Positions 40,901 to 45,600 of a stretch of DNA of 64,000 nucleotides are shown here, piece by piece. Numbering within the stretch: position 1 is the stretch's first letter; every line of letters starts with the position of its first letter. The stretch comes from Symsagittifera roscoffensis. Its lineage: Eukaryota > Xenacoelomorpha > Acoela > Convolutidae. The DNA lies in the NCBI RefSeq assembly GCF_963678635.1, contig NC_087064.1:28250189-28314188 (forward strand). The letters are read 5' to 3'. Position numbers and translations under genes: made by a program. A model generated the notes under the pieces. It was given only the letters and a program-made list of their open reading frames with translations. It was not told the origin of the DNA and made no database searches.

Positions 40901-42459
40901 AAATGTAAATCATTATCTAGAAATCGACATCAAGATACAAATCCAAATAAAAAGCAGAGGGTTGCAATTACCATCATTTTTTCATAGAAAGGCAAACAAA
41001 ACACAGTTCCTAGCCCCTAGGTCTCCAAAATGAATGAGAAGCTTTTCCACATGAATTTGAAATGATGCTCAAATTAAGCATTGCTAAGACACGCTCATTT
41101 TCATGTTCGGCTGATAAAAACATTCAACACCCAGTCGAGCCTACTATGTCCATAAATTTCAATCTGCCTCACTAACCAGCAAACAGGAACTGTTCGGTAG
41201 ATTTGACTTCGTCAAAAGCTATTGCGTTGTAGTCTATGAGTTGGAATTGCACTTTTTTCTTATCACAGGCGTCCTTCAGCAGCTTAATGGCCAGGTCGTC
41301 CTTCGATCCAGCTGTCACACACACAACCTAAATAATTACAATTGCAGTTTCCCTTGAAATTGTTTAATTATTTTCACTACAAAATAATGACTACTGCAAC
41401 ATACGATTCTTGTGTTATATTCAAACTTTCTTCTAAAATTTAAAAACCACCCTTTCAAAATACAATTTAAACACAATTCAACATTAGCAGTCTCGTAATT
41501 AAAAAAGAAAAAATAGTGTTCAGGAAAAATTTCATGTGAATAGTAGAGTTCGGACCATGACCAGCTATAACTTCGATAGAAAAATGTTAATCAATAGAAC
41601 ACAATCAATCGTACTCATACCTTAATGGATCTGGCGAGGGTGGAAGTGTTGGAGCCTGTGCTGGACACAGCATCAACGGACTCTTGTCTGGGAGGCAGAG
41701 TGTGTCTCCTCTCTGTCATTCGGGGAACCCGCATCGAATTGCTCTTTCCCAGCCCATGTCCATGCCCATGCCCATGACTCAACTTCCTCTCGCCATTCCC
41801 ATTGCCTGTGACAAAATTTTATTCTGTCTTGATAAAGCAATCAACGCTCAAAACAGACACCCTTAAAGACTTTATGTCTACCGCTGTCAAATCCAAGGTT
41901 CCTCTGGCCACTGGATGGCCGATAGCGTGATACCTGTAGTCTCAAAATGCTGCTGAAATGCCAATTGCATAAAATGATGTTCAACGATTGCACCGTCTAA
42001 AACGGAAGGGATCAATAATCTACTGCTGCGCTGATAAGCATGCGTCTGATACATGCTTACTTAATAGTACCGGATCAATTTAGCATAACTTGTTTTGCAA
42101 TAGCAAGCTCTTGGTCTTTGCTTAAACGTATTCAAGCAAGCGTAACAAATATTAGGTTGACTCATCTATTTTACGTTTTACAACTTCGTTTACCAAGTAC
42201 AACTACGTTTGCAAAAGTAGAAATGCAAGGGTCCAAACATCTAACCGTTTCCGTTGGCTCCGTTTTTTGACTGGACACTGGGCGCTGACTGAAGTCTGTG
42301 ACCACCTGGAGAGCTGACAGCAGCAGCAGCCGGTGACTCATGGGATTGACTATGGTTGCCACTACTGGGCCGATGGGCAGGGGACTGATGCACACTGTTG
42401 GTAGGCGGGGTCTGGTCAACATTAATACTGGGGATAGAAGTTACAAAGCCCCGAGTCAT
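4527..42459 (-). CDS. MAP3K5-like: ASK-family MAP3K (MAP3K5/MAP3K15-like), 26 exons found, 3' end beyond the window
   Basis: This is a serine/threonine MAP kinase kinase kinase of the apoptosis signal-regulating kinase family. In known members it is held inactive by thioredoxin and 14-3-3, is activated by oxidative or TRAF signals, and feeds MKK4/7-JNK and MKK3/6-p38 in the cytoplasm. The exons, read right to left on the minus strand, join in phase into about 1611 codons. Order: low-complexity N-terminus (1-133), thioredoxin-binding-like region (134-313), helical TRAF-binding region with the AFALNR and GRIYKD signatures (314-605), PH-like segment (606-730), kinase domain (about 770-1045) with GSGAYGKV, catalytic Lys795, HRDIKGAN and DFG, a 14-3-3 motif RSKSVP (1083-1088), a regulatory helical region (1187-1357) and a coiled coil (from 1467). 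Human ASK1 has 1374 residues, so this protein is longer, mostly in low-complexity tails. The C-terminal SAM domain was not seen and is presumably left of position 1. Introns range from 72 bp to about 5.6 kb; one is GC-AG. Confidence 0.95.
4961..6788. other. ASK intron 25, repeats only
   Basis: Contains a partial R2 repeat (5560-5770) and a SINE-B end (about 6271-6600) whose tRNA-like box on the minus strand lies near 6560-6600. No gene is seen. Confidence 0.55.
6789..7116 (-). CDS. ASK exon 25: low-complexity linker
   Basis: Acceptor TTTAG at 7117-7118. The carried G makes Asp, followed by an acidic then Ser/Asn/Pro-rich region without a domain. The donor G|GTTGTG is weak, but the resulting phase (AG carried over) matches exon 26. 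This part is expected to be disordered, as in the acidic segment of human ASK1 before the coiled coil. Confidence 0.7.
7543..9930 (-). mobile_element. SINE-B copy split by a LINE
   Basis: A SINE-B left end (CTTCGCACCACTTGCGATAC) starts near 7543. The body continues to about 7993 and resumes after about 9790 with TTTCGCTCGTCAAA and the AAGCC-rich tail. The intact copy at 28926-29295 has these two parts side by side, so the LINE remnant between them is nested. A separate tRNA-like box lies at about 7450-7520. Confidence 0.6.
7995..9790 (+). mobile_element. Decayed non-LTR retrotransposon (LINE), 5'-truncated
   Basis: Reading frames broken by stops and frameshifts still show reverse transcriptase motifs in order: [19 protein letters not shown] at about 8150-8210, a DLFKAS segment (the decayed active-site A block) near 8525, [20 protein letters not shown] near 8590-8650, [20 protein letters not shown] near 8690-8750, and a C-terminal cysteine pattern [16 protein letters not shown] near 9650-9705. 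These resemble Jockey/CR1-type LINE polymerases. Similar CGCATAC/CGTATAC strings near both ends may be a decayed target duplication. It is not functional. Confidence 0.8.
10051..10172 (-). mobile_element. SINE-K copy, truncated
   Basis: ACAGAGGCGAAGC start, GCAAACACTAGCAAGAACACG, and a GGTTCGTACC...CTCGCAAGC end. The tRNA-like centre is missing. Confidence 0.65.
10190..10497 (-). mobile_element. SINE-P tail region, doubled
   Basis: The SINE-P end (AAAAAGTCTAG...CCCGATTGCA...CTTATCGCAAGGG) occurs twice, at about 10335-10380 and 10440-10490, preceded by the GCCGACAACCATAAGC-type block. Confidence 0.6.
10638..10848 (-). CDS. ASK exon 24: regulatory helix and acidic stretch
   Basis: Acceptor TGTTCAG, donor CTTG|GTGAG. 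It encodes [20 protein letters not shown] then an acidic DSSDEEEG run. By order it corresponds to the conserved post-kinase regulatory region of ASK1 that precedes its acidic linker. One G is carried to exon 25. Confidence 0.75.
11077..11330 (-). mobile_element. SINE-C copy, partial
   Basis: Shares GACGCAAGCCAATTATGACG, GCATTAGCAGTA and GAGCGGACGCATTTTAACTA with the longer copies at 20179 and 27170, and has a decayed tRNA-like B box near 11220-11235. Confidence 0.65.
11400..11755. repeat. Local hairpin repeats around TTGTCATGGCACTCAAAGGA
   Basis: GTTGGCCATGACAATTTTT occurs three times and AAAATTGTCATGGCACTCAA three times within 350 bp. The halves are complementary, so successive hairpins can form. 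The second block (from about 11680) repeats the CCAACAGACAGTT...GAGTCAGTGAAC segment that starts R2 repeats. Confidence 0.8.
11768..12440 (+). repeat. SINE-B fragments and plus-strand tRNA-like boxes
   Basis: CACAGAGGCGA-type SINE ends recur at about 11768, 12070, 12255 and 12327. Two plus-strand tRNA-like starts (GTAGCTGAATAAGTTAGC at about 11886 and GTAGCTCAATGGGTTAGC at 11999) and one B box (GGGAGTTCGATTCC near 11948) look like tRNA-derived heads. They cannot be folded into an intact tRNA. Confidence 0.5.
12580..12890 (-). mobile_element. SINE-P copy with tRNA-like head
   Basis: On the minus strand the segment 12670-12740 has an A-box-like TTAGCCTGTTGGTAACGC, an anticodon-like loop CTAGGAC (Pro AGG-like, tentative) and a B box GGGTTCGAATC. 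The T stem does not pair, so it is a SINE head and not a tRNA gene. The tail AAAGTCTAGTACCCGATTGC ends near 12885. Confidence 0.65.
13026..13330. repeat. R2 repeat copy
   Basis: Contains CCAACAGATAGTTAGAAAAG, AAAACTGGATCAATCAG, TTGCCTTCCTTTTAA and a decayed AATATAAGAGT end. R2 is a dispersed repeat of about 450 bp with no visible coding capacity. Confidence 0.6.
13443..13495 (+). repeat. Plus-strand tRNA-like fragment
   Basis: GTAGAGCTTATGAAGCAGTA is followed by a good B box (CAGGTTCGAATCC). Stem pairing is poor, so this is a tRNA relic or SINE head. Confidence 0.35.
13752..13840 (-). CDS. ASK exon 23
   Basis: Acceptor TTGACAG, donor ACG|GTAAGTG. Carries [20 protein letters not shown]. Phase-matched with exon 22 (G) and exon 24. 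Part of the helical regulatory region after the kinase domain. Confidence 0.8.
13915..13999 (-). CDS. ASK exon 22
   Basis: Acceptor TTTTCAG, donor CTTG|GTTTGT. Encodes [20 protein letters not shown]. Separated from exons 21 and 23 by introns of only 72 and 74 bp. Confidence 0.8.
14072..14137 (-). CDS. ASK exon 21
   Basis: Acceptor TTAATAG, donor ACA|GTAGGG. Twenty-two codons in phase ([19 protein letters not shown]). Short flanking introns (73 and 72 bp) support a cluster of small exons here. Confidence 0.75.
14211..14271 (-). CDS. ASK exon 20
   Basis: Acceptor TTTTAG, donor AGG|GTAATT. Encodes [20 protein letters not shown], which aligns in order with the LIASLREFVRSTDRK region of human ASK1. 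Takes AA from exon 19. Confidence 0.8.
14306..14628 (-). mobile_element. SINE-K, near full length
   Basis: Runs from CACTGAGGCGAGATTGCGC to ACGCTCGCAAGTGTAATG. It includes the decayed tRNA-like block near 14430-14490 and the AATTTCCATCCAATGCTACA 5' section. It lies directly upstream of exon 20 in transcription order, within intron 19. Confidence 0.75.
14640..15110 (-). mobile_element. SINE-B copy
   Basis: Starts with GAGGCGGAGCGGATATTCGC and includes AGCCGCTAAGTC and the AAAACACACGCATAAG block. Ends in AATCGAAGCAGATAAATT. Confidence 0.55.
16398..16797 (-). mobile_element. SINE-K long variant
   Basis: Left end GACGAAGCTGCGCTTC, a minus-strand B box near 16510 (complement TTCGAACC), an anticodon-arm-like block near 16530-16560, and an added segment ending GCACTAACGCTCACTTAAG. 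The added segment is shared with the copies at 28457 and 36890. Confidence 0.6.
17106..17406 (-). CDS. ASK exon 19: post-kinase linker
   Basis: Acceptor TGTTTAG, donor AAA|GTAAGT. It completes the 14-3-3 motif begun in exon 18 (RSKS then VP) and continues into a charged, Ser/Lys-rich linker ending KSGKRK. AA is carried to exon 20. Human ASK1 also has a poorly conserved linker after its 14-3-3 site. Confidence 0.85.
17496..17685. repeat. 95-bp perfect tandem duplication
   Basis: Copy 1 is 17496-17590 and copy 2 is 17591-17685. They appear identical base for base, which suggests a recent event. It lies within ASK intron 18. Confidence 0.95.
17938..18113 (-). mobile_element. SINE-K copy, internally deleted
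   Basis: ACAGAGGCGAAGCTGCGCTT start, AAATAAGCCTCGAATTAGCA, then directly the GAGTTAGGTTGG end block. The tRNA-like part is missing. The right end abuts exon 18 (donor at 18123). Confidence 0.7.
18124..18344 (-). CDS. ASK exon 18: end of kinase domain, first half of 14-3-3 motif
   Basis: Acceptor CTGCAG, donor TCAG|GTATG. Encodes [15 protein letters not shown] (kinase subdomain XI, invariant Arg in PEDR), a Gly-rich insert, and finally RSKS, the start of a mode-1 14-3-3 site completed in exon 19. Confidence 0.92.
18616..18713 (-). CDS. ASK exon 17: kinase subdomain X
   Basis: Acceptor GTTTCAG, donor GAAAA|GTAAGT. Encodes [20 protein letters not shown], which aligns with the MFKVGMFKVHPEIPE part of human ASK1. 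Phase is correct on both sides. Confidence 0.92.
18901..19025 (-). CDS. ASK exon 16: activation segment end and subdomains VIII-IX
   Basis: Acceptor ATTTCAG, donor GGG|GTAAGT. Encodes [20 protein letters not shown] then [13 protein letters not shown], holding the APE motif (945-947) and the structural Asp of DVWSLG. Confidence 0.95.
19156..19306 (-). CDS. ASK exon 15: catalytic loop and DFG
   Basis: Acceptor TTTCAG, donor AAAG|GTGTC. Encodes [18 protein letters not shown] (catalytic Asp897, Lys899, Asn902) and [13 protein letters not shown] (Asp919). The DFGTSK string is typical of ASK kinases. Confidence 0.96.
20033..20098 (-). repeat. tRNA-like SINE head (Leu/Ser-like D arm)
   Basis: On the minus strand: GTGGCCGAGTGGGGTAAGGC followed by a B box GTTCGAATCC. 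The T stem and acceptor stem do not pair, so I do not call a functional tRNA. Confidence 0.55.
20179..20716 (-). mobile_element. SINE-C, long copy
   Basis: About 540 bp from ACAGAGGCGAAGTTGCACTT to CACACTAGCTTTGCTTGTG. It contains the GACGCA-repeat block, GAGCGGACGCATTTTAACTA and a minus-strand tRNA-like part at about 20450-20515 (B box GGGTTCGAACC). The sister copy is at 27170. Confidence 0.75.
21100..21340 (+). repeat. R3 dispersed repeat, plus orientation
   Basis: GGAGGAACTTTGTATTC...ATTTCAGCCCTGATTCGAC...AACCGGTTTGAAA. The same order occurs on the opposite strand at 48780-48960, and partial versions occur at 15757-15830 and 56450-56590. Confidence 0.6.
22598..22835 (-). CDS. ASK exon 14: kinase N-lobe, alphaC to hinge
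   Basis: Acceptor CTCTTAG, donor TTG|GTAAGT. Encodes [20 protein letters not shown] (candidate alphaC Glu818) and [15 protein letters not shown] (hinge). Close to EEIALHKHLKHKNIV and FMEQVPGGSLS of human ASK1. Confidence 0.96.
23250..23483 (-). CDS. ASK exon 13: PH-like end, glycine loop and catalytic lysine
   Basis: Acceptor TTTACAG, donor GGCAG|GTAAAA. Encodes the linker [15 protein letters not shown], then [13 protein letters not shown] (P-loop 773-780) and FALKVIE (Lys795). Confidence 0.95.
23805..23897 (-). CDS. ASK exon 12: PH-like domain strand
   Basis: Acceptor TTTCAG, donor ACAG|GTTAG. Encodes [20 protein letters not shown], matching FLYVLHNSDDFQIYF of human ASK1. Phase 2 at both ends. 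Confidence 0.92.
24772..25190 (-). mobile_element. SINE-B copy
   Basis: AAAGGCGAAGCGAAGCTTCT start with TTACTTGCAATACAACACA, an AAGCGGCAACAAAGCCG block and a CAAACGGCTC...AGCTGATAT tail. Confidence 0.55.
25427..25925 (-). repeat. Composite: deleted SINE-K plus shared flank
   Basis: The SINE-K part is 25427-25622 (tRNA-like centre deleted, as at 1873). The following roughly 300 bp, including AAACCGCGAAAACTC, CCTGAACTTCT, CAGCAAAATTCCTGAACAAC and GCGCATTAACCATTA, also match 2073-2415. The whole is therefore a duplicated composite. Confidence 0.75.
25928..26232 (-). mobile_element. SINE-K copy, 3'-truncated
   Basis: Minus-strand tRNA-like block at about 25985-26030 (AGATTAAGAGCCTCACGCAC on plus), followed by the ACACTAGCCACAAATAAAGC block, and ending near GCTCGCTGG...GTGTAA. 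Confidence 0.7.
26568..27020. repeat. R2 repeat copy
   Basis: Starts CCAACTGACGGTTGGAAAAG, passes AAAACTGGATCAATAGGC and CCGCGAAAAATTAAAA, ends CCTATATAAGAGTCCTCAC. Same orientation as the other R2 copies. Confidence 0.75.
27170..27660 (-). mobile_element. SINE-C, second long copy
   Basis: Matches 20179-20716 over nearly its whole length (AAATATGACCGATAACGCTA, GAGCGGACGCAA, CCTACCTCTACGCTACAG, CACTAGCTTTGCTTGTG). Confidence 0.75.
27792..27865 (-). CDS. ASK exon 11
   Basis: Acceptor GGTTTAG, donor GTCAA|GTAAGC. Encodes [20 protein letters not shown], aligning with EWNFSASSVRG of human ASK1. AA is carried to exon 12. Confidence 0.88.
28087..28296 (-). CDS. ASK exon 10
   Basis: Acceptor TCACAG, donor GAG|GTGAGA. 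Encodes [15 protein letters not shown] and [14 protein letters not shown], matching VDFWMDFLVEAT and VRFPVLILEPTK of human ASK1. Confidence 0.95.
28457..28905 (-). mobile_element. SINE-K long variant
   Basis: ACTGAGGCCAAGCTGCGCTT start and an AAATAAGCCTTGAAAAT section, then the extra block seen at 36890 (CTTTGCATGTAATAATTGG, TATGCATTTCAAAAAA, TCAATTGATGA). Ends near TCGCACTAACTC. Confidence 0.65.
28926..29295 (-). mobile_element. SINE-B, most complete copy
   Basis: ACAGAGGTGAAACTGCGCTT, GCCGCTAAGTCGGAAA, CAAGCGGTAACAAAGC, CAAAACACGCATATACG, TTTTTCGCTCGTCGAAAG, GAGGCCATTAAGCCTATAT in order. It serves as the reference for the split copy at 7543-9930. Confidence 0.65.
29330..29829. repeat. R2 repeat copy
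   Basis: CCAATCGAAGATTGGTAAAG to CCTATATAAGAGTCTTCACT. Includes AAAACTGGATCAACAGG and the CACGTTTTTTGGCGCCAT block. Confidence 0.75.
30136..30491 (-). mobile_element. SINE-K with well-preserved tRNA-like anticodon arm
   Basis: On the minus strand the tRNA-like part at 30238-30305 has GTGGCTGAGAGGGAAGGAC, a perfect 5-bp anticodon stem (CGAGA/TCTCG) with loop ATCCTAA (CCT), and a B box GGTTCGAATCC. The T stem pairs 4 of 5. A 22-bp segment (CAATGCTGCAGATCA core) is doubled at 30355-30390. I call it a SINE, since the whole K-family body surrounds it. Confidence 0.75.
30739..31092 (-). mobile_element. SINE-K, full length, tRNA-Lys(CTT)-like
   Basis: Runs ACAGAGGCCAAGCTTCGCTT to GACCGCAAGTGTAA. 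The minus-strand head at about 30845-30915 reads GGCTGAGTGGTTAGTGTGTG, then GAGACTCTTAATCTC (loop CTCTTAA, anticodon CTT) and GGTTCGAATC. The GAGACTCTTAATCTC arm equals the usual metazoan tRNA-Lys(CUU) anticodon arm, which points to the source tRNA. Confidence 0.85.
31303..31640 (-). mobile_element. SINE-K, full length
   Basis: CACAGAGGCCAAGCTTCGCT to TGATCGCAAGTGTAA. tRNA-like part at 31410-31475 with decayed B box. About 210 bp from the copy at 30739; the gap is a partial R2. Confidence 0.8.
31773..32089 (-). CDS. ASK exon 9: TRAF-binding helical region
   Basis: Acceptor TATTTAG, donor TTCG|GTTAG. Encodes [20 protein letters not shown] and [14 protein letters not shown], matching YWEVGFFLGASVLAND and LFKLKTPAWYLKS of human ASK1. 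Contains an extra Ser/Lys-rich loop before the end. Confidence 0.95.
32410..32681 (-). CDS. ASK exon 8: TPR-like helices
   Basis: Acceptor ATTTAG, donor CTCA|GTTAGT. Encodes [29 protein letters not shown] and [20 protein letters not shown], aligning with YCLVGRIYKDMFLDS and SWFKKAFESEPT of human ASK1. Confidence 0.95.
33156..33259 (-). CDS. ASK exon 7 (ends at a GC donor)
   Basis: Acceptor TTTCAG. Encodes [20 protein letters not shown] and ends AFALN plus AG. The next bases are GCAAGA, the consensus GC-type donor. Joining to exon 8 gives [11 protein letters not shown], which matches ALNRRNLPGDR in human ASK1, so the junction is well supported. Confidence 0.93.
33418..33960 (-). mobile_element. 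SINE-B with tRNA-like part
   Basis: GGCGAAGTGGAGCTTAGCAC start. On the minus strand at 33800-33875: CCACTTGGCGTAGGGGTAAC and a B-box-like GGGTTTGAGTC. End near CTCGCAAGTGC. Confidence 0.55.
34285..34721. mobile_element. hAT-type MITE with intact ends and 8-bp target duplication
   Basis: The left end CAGGGGCGGATTTAGGA and the right end TCCTAGATCCGCCCCTG are inverted repeats. Both sides are flanked by CTATAATT (34277-34284 and 34722-34729), an 8-bp target site duplication as expected for hAT transposases. The 437-bp interior has no coding capacity and contains long G and C runs. Confidence 0.93.
35192..35663. repeat. R2 repeat, first of three in near-tandem
   Basis: Starts near CCAACCTACAATTGGAAAAG and ends CCTATATAAGAGTCCTCATC. 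It directly abuts the next copy. Confidence 0.75.
35664..36152. repeat. R2 repeat, second of three
   Basis: Starts CCAACAGACAGTTGGAAAAG and ends near the decayed CCTTCAAAAGTGTGTG and GTTCACCGACTCTTAAA. Confidence 0.7.
36165..36435 (-). mobile_element. SINE-P copy
   Basis: ACATTAGCAGACAAATAAAA block, tRNA-like remnant at about 36290-36320, tail GTCTACTACCCGATAGCAAT. Confidence 0.55.
36436..36880. repeat. R2 repeat, third of three
   Basis: CCAACTGACATTGGAAAATA start, TGAAATGGATCAATACG, CTTTTAGCAAAAGAAATG, and a decayed GATCTATAGAAGAATC end. Confidence 0.7.
36890..37419 (-). mobile_element. SINE-K long variant
   Basis: Begins inside the family at AAATAAGCCTCGATTTAGC. tRNA-like part on the minus strand at 36950-37015 (B box GATTCGAATC complement, GGCTGAGTGAT A box). 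Then the extra block with TTTCAAAAAAGTTGCGAGAT, ending TTCGCAAGTGTAA. Confidence 0.7.
37941..38290 (-). mobile_element. SINE-B copy, diverged
   Basis: ACAGAGGCAAAGCGGACCTT start, ATCACTCGCGATACCAC, and an AAGCCGATAAAATCTAAGCC tail followed by an A-rich run of 16 or more. Confidence 0.5.
38380..38560 (-). mobile_element. SINE-P copy with tRNA-like head
   Basis: Minus strand at about 38475-38545: GGGGGTAACAAATACGCCTG, then GGACGGCAAAAGTCCTGGG and a B box GGGTTCGAATG. Nearly the same as 12670-12740. Confidence 0.65.
38881..39063 (-). CDS. ASK exon 6
   Basis: Acceptor TGTTTAG, donor CAG|GTACG. Encodes [20 protein letters not shown] and [14 protein letters not shown]. Corresponds to RESILNDIRKARNLYTGKEL and following helices of human ASK1. 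Confidence 0.92.
39943..40173 (-). CDS. ASK exon 5
   Basis: Acceptor TTTGCAG, donor CAG|GTCAGT. Encodes [20 protein letters not shown] and a helix [14 protein letters not shown]. Matches the end of the thioredoxin-binding region before helical repeats begin in exon 6. Confidence 0.9.
40719..40876 (-). CDS. ASK exon 4
   Basis: Acceptor TTTTAG, donor AAG|GTGAGG. Encodes [20 protein letters not shown] and [12 protein letters not shown], aligning with ADIAVVEMSDAFRQPSLFY and ANNIILYCD of human ASK1. Confidence 0.94.
41177..41327 (-). CDS. ASK exon 3
   Basis: Acceptor TATTTAG, donor GCTG|GTTAGT. Encodes [20 protein letters not shown] then [16 protein letters not shown]. Start of the conserved N-terminal domain (human VVYVINEASQ and LREACETVGA). 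Confidence 0.93.
41621..41805 (-). CDS. ASK exon 2: low-complexity N-terminus
   Basis: Acceptor TCACAG, donor AAG|GTATGA. Encodes [20 protein letters not shown] (a His-Gly run), then [11 protein letters not shown] and Ser/Thr-rich sequence. No domain. Joins exon 1 in phase 1. Confidence 0.85.
42246..42459 (-). CDS. ASK exon 1 (presumed start)
   Basis: ATG at 42459 opens a Ser/Pro/Asn-rich 71-codon stretch ending at donor ACG|GTTAGA. The acceptor-like TGATATTTCAG lies 10 bp upstream, so the 5' end may be trans-spliced or preceded by a 5'UTR exon. No in-frame alternative start with better support is seen. Confidence 0.8.
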
Positions 42460-42666
42460 GCTAAACTATCTGAAATATCAGATCAAGTTTATCCAATTTC
42501 TTATCAAAAACCGAGAAAAAACTCCAGGTTATGTTTGTAGCTACAAGTCATTAAAGAATCTATTATTAGTATAAATAAAAGCGAAAACAAACAAAAGTTA
42601 TTTCGAATTAAGTTCAATAGCAGGGACACTGTGATTTAATGACAGTCTTTTCGGGAGCAACTACAT
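42460..42666 (-). other. 207-bp Nup214-ASK intergenic spacer
   Basis: Both flanking genes run on the minus strand. After the Nup214 stop there is a variant poly(A) signal ATTAAA (42635-42640) but no AATAAA. Just before the ASK ATG there is an acceptor-like GATATTTCAG. No promoter signature is evident. Confidence 0.7.
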
Positions 42667-45600
42667 TTATCTCCAAGATGAAAAACTGCTTTTAGGCACA
42701 TTAGCTGCTCCAAAAGCACTTCCTGACATTGCACTTCCAAAAGCGCTCGAACCAAATCCAGAATTTCCACTAGAAGCTGCACTTCCGAAAGCTGGAGCAC
42801 CAGAGCCCATTCCTGAAGCTAAAGCTCCAAAAGTTGGCACGTTGGATCCCGTGGAGGTACCTCCAAAAAGTCCTCCACTGCTTGGAGCTGCTGCTCCTCC
42901 GAAAACCGAATTGGACCTTCCGGCTCCAAAAACTGCACCACCACCAAAAGCTGGATTCGAAACACCAATTCCAAACACTGTTTTACTGCCAAATGCTCCA
43001 GTTCCTTGTAATCCCCCGAAAGCTGTCGAAGTTCCAAAAGCACTCTGACCAGCTGCAGGTGATGCAACAGATTTACCGAATACGCTGCCTGTGGTCGTTA
43101 CTGTGCCTGAACCAAAAGGCGAACCTCCGGTTTGACCAAAAACAGATCCACCAGATGTTGCACCAAAAGGACTTCCAGATACAGGAGCAGCTGCAGGGGA
43201 TCCAAAGACATTTGTTCTAGCGCTTTGGGATCCAAACACTGAGCTACCATTATTAGCTCCTGAGCTCCCAAACACACTTCCTTGTGACTGTTGTGTTCCA
43301 GCTCCAAAAACATTTTGTGCAAAAGGTGATGCTGCAGTAGAGGCATCTGAAGTTAGAGCAACCGATGATCCACCAAATGGACTTCCAAAAACGTTGGATG
43401 ACTTTTGTTGAGCATTGGCGCCACCTCCGAGACCTGAAAAAGCACTTCCTCCAAATAAACTTCCAGCATCTGAGGGTTTATCAGCTGCTTGTGCTGTACT
43501 TTGTCCAAAGATCGAAGACTGATTGGTAGTGGCAACAGACTGTAACCCAAAAGGGACGCTTGATGGTGTGGAAAAAAGTGACTTATTTGAGGCTGCCGCA
43601 TTTAATGTAGTTTGACCAAACGGCGAAGTAATTTGACTGGATGAATTGCTCGCTTGTGTTTGCAAAGTACCATTCTGGTTATTTTGCGTCGCTAGCGTGC
43701 CAAAAAGCGAAGCCTGTCCAGATTCTGTGCTTACAGTCGTACTTTGGCCAGAAACTGAACCAGGATTTCCAGTGGTAGTGGCTGGTGCAGATACAGGAGT
43801 ATAAGGATTTAATTCAGGTACATTAGCAGCTGCAGGTGTTTTTCGGTCGATATTCGAAACTTGACTTGAGACAGCTGAAGCAGGTGCTTGCTGACTAGAT
43901 GTTAGCGTGGTATTGTGAGCACCTGTGGATACTAACGATGTCGCCGACGAAGGAAGAACCGGCTGTCCAGGTTGATCATTTGCCGCGGCATTGGTCGCTG
44001 TTGCAGGATGCGATAAGACCGGATTCAATGCTGGAGCATACGTTGTTACTTCTGATTTAGATGGGGCAGGAATACCTAATACTGATTGGGAAGAGTTCGA
44101 TTTGATAGGTTCGCTAGTCAGAATAGATGCAGTTTGAAACGACGGAACCGAGCTCGTTTTGGGCAGACTGAAAAAAGAATCTGATGCCGATGTGGGTGCG
44201 GCTCCTTGTCGTCCAAATAATTTAGATTGGCTGGTAAGGGCCATACCTTGAGAAGAACTAGCAGGTAATGACGTATTTTTTGTATCATTTGATGGAAATA
44301 TTGACGCAGCATTCACGAATATTGAAGAGGTTGTATCCGCTACATGTGTGCTTTGTGTGCTTGTTTCTGTTGTATTCTCATTAGCTTTTAGTTGAGAGTT
44401 ATTAGATGAGTCACTTGTACTATTTCGCCCCAGGTTCAAAATATTACTCGAGTTCGACGTTGAATTGACGCCAGAAAAGATCGATTGGCCCATTTGAACA
44501 TTGGGTTTACCAAAAATTGAAAGTCCTTCATTACTTTTTTGTTGTGGGGGGAGACTAAATAAACTTAGTTTGCTTGTATTCGTCTGTTCTGCATTGTTTG
44601 CCGTTGCAGACGCAGGCAAACCCAGTATCGATTGTGGCGTTTCGGTTCCTTCATTTTCGTTTGGCAAACCCAGTATTGATTGTGGTATTTTTGTACTTTC
44701 ATTTGCGCTTGAAGGTTTGGTGTTCAGATCACTCGCAGTTGTAAAGGGAGTTTCACTAGCATACGGCAATCCAAAAATACTGGACTTGTTCTTTTGTGCC
44801 GTATTTGTATCCAGTGGCTTGTTGCTAATCGGTTCCAGCATCGATTTTAAAATGCTATCAGGAGCATCTTTGCAATCTTGGGGCTTCCCGACATTCCCAA
44901 AAAAGCTTCCCAGTTTAATTTGAGATTGGCCTTGATGCATAGAGCCCTGTCCCACGGGATTCAGGTTTGGACTAGATGCACTTTTCATAATATTTCCCAT
45001 GTTCGCAATATTCTGCTTTGAGAACGTGTGAAGCGTGTTTTCATTTGCACTGGCTGAAAGCACAACATTTGGTGGCATTTCTTTTGCCGCTTCATTTACC
45101 GTTGCACCAGTAGCAGATTTCATCGGAACTCCAAAAATACTTGCTCCTGATGCTGGCTGTTTTTGCATAGAAGACGGCTGGAGATTTGAAGCTGACGCAT
45201 TAGGAGGACCACTATTGAATTTCTGTTGAGTATCGTCTCTCTTGGGCTTAGGGGAAGCAGGAACATTTGCACTTGTATTCAAACTCTCTGCGTTCACAAA
45301 ATTTTGACTCTCAAACTTCGGCTCCTGATCTTTAGCCAACGCAAATCCTAATCCTGCCACTGGTTTTGTAAATGCACTAGCGTTCGCGCCTCTTTCATGT
45401 CCTGGAAATAGCAAGGACTGGTTCGAGGGAACCACAGGGACTGGTTTGTTCTCCGGTTTCTGTGTCGATTGGACGTTTGAGAACCCAAGATTCGGCTTGA
45501 CTTGCAGTTGCACATTAAGTTCTGCTTGCTTTACGTTTAAGTTTGGCTGCTGATAGTGTGAAAGACTCCCAGGAACTGTTTTCGTAGCGTTTGCCGACGA

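Noticed and set aside
42819-43601. Several alternate-frame ORFs on both strands
   Set aside because: They are shadows of the FG-repeat part of Nup214.
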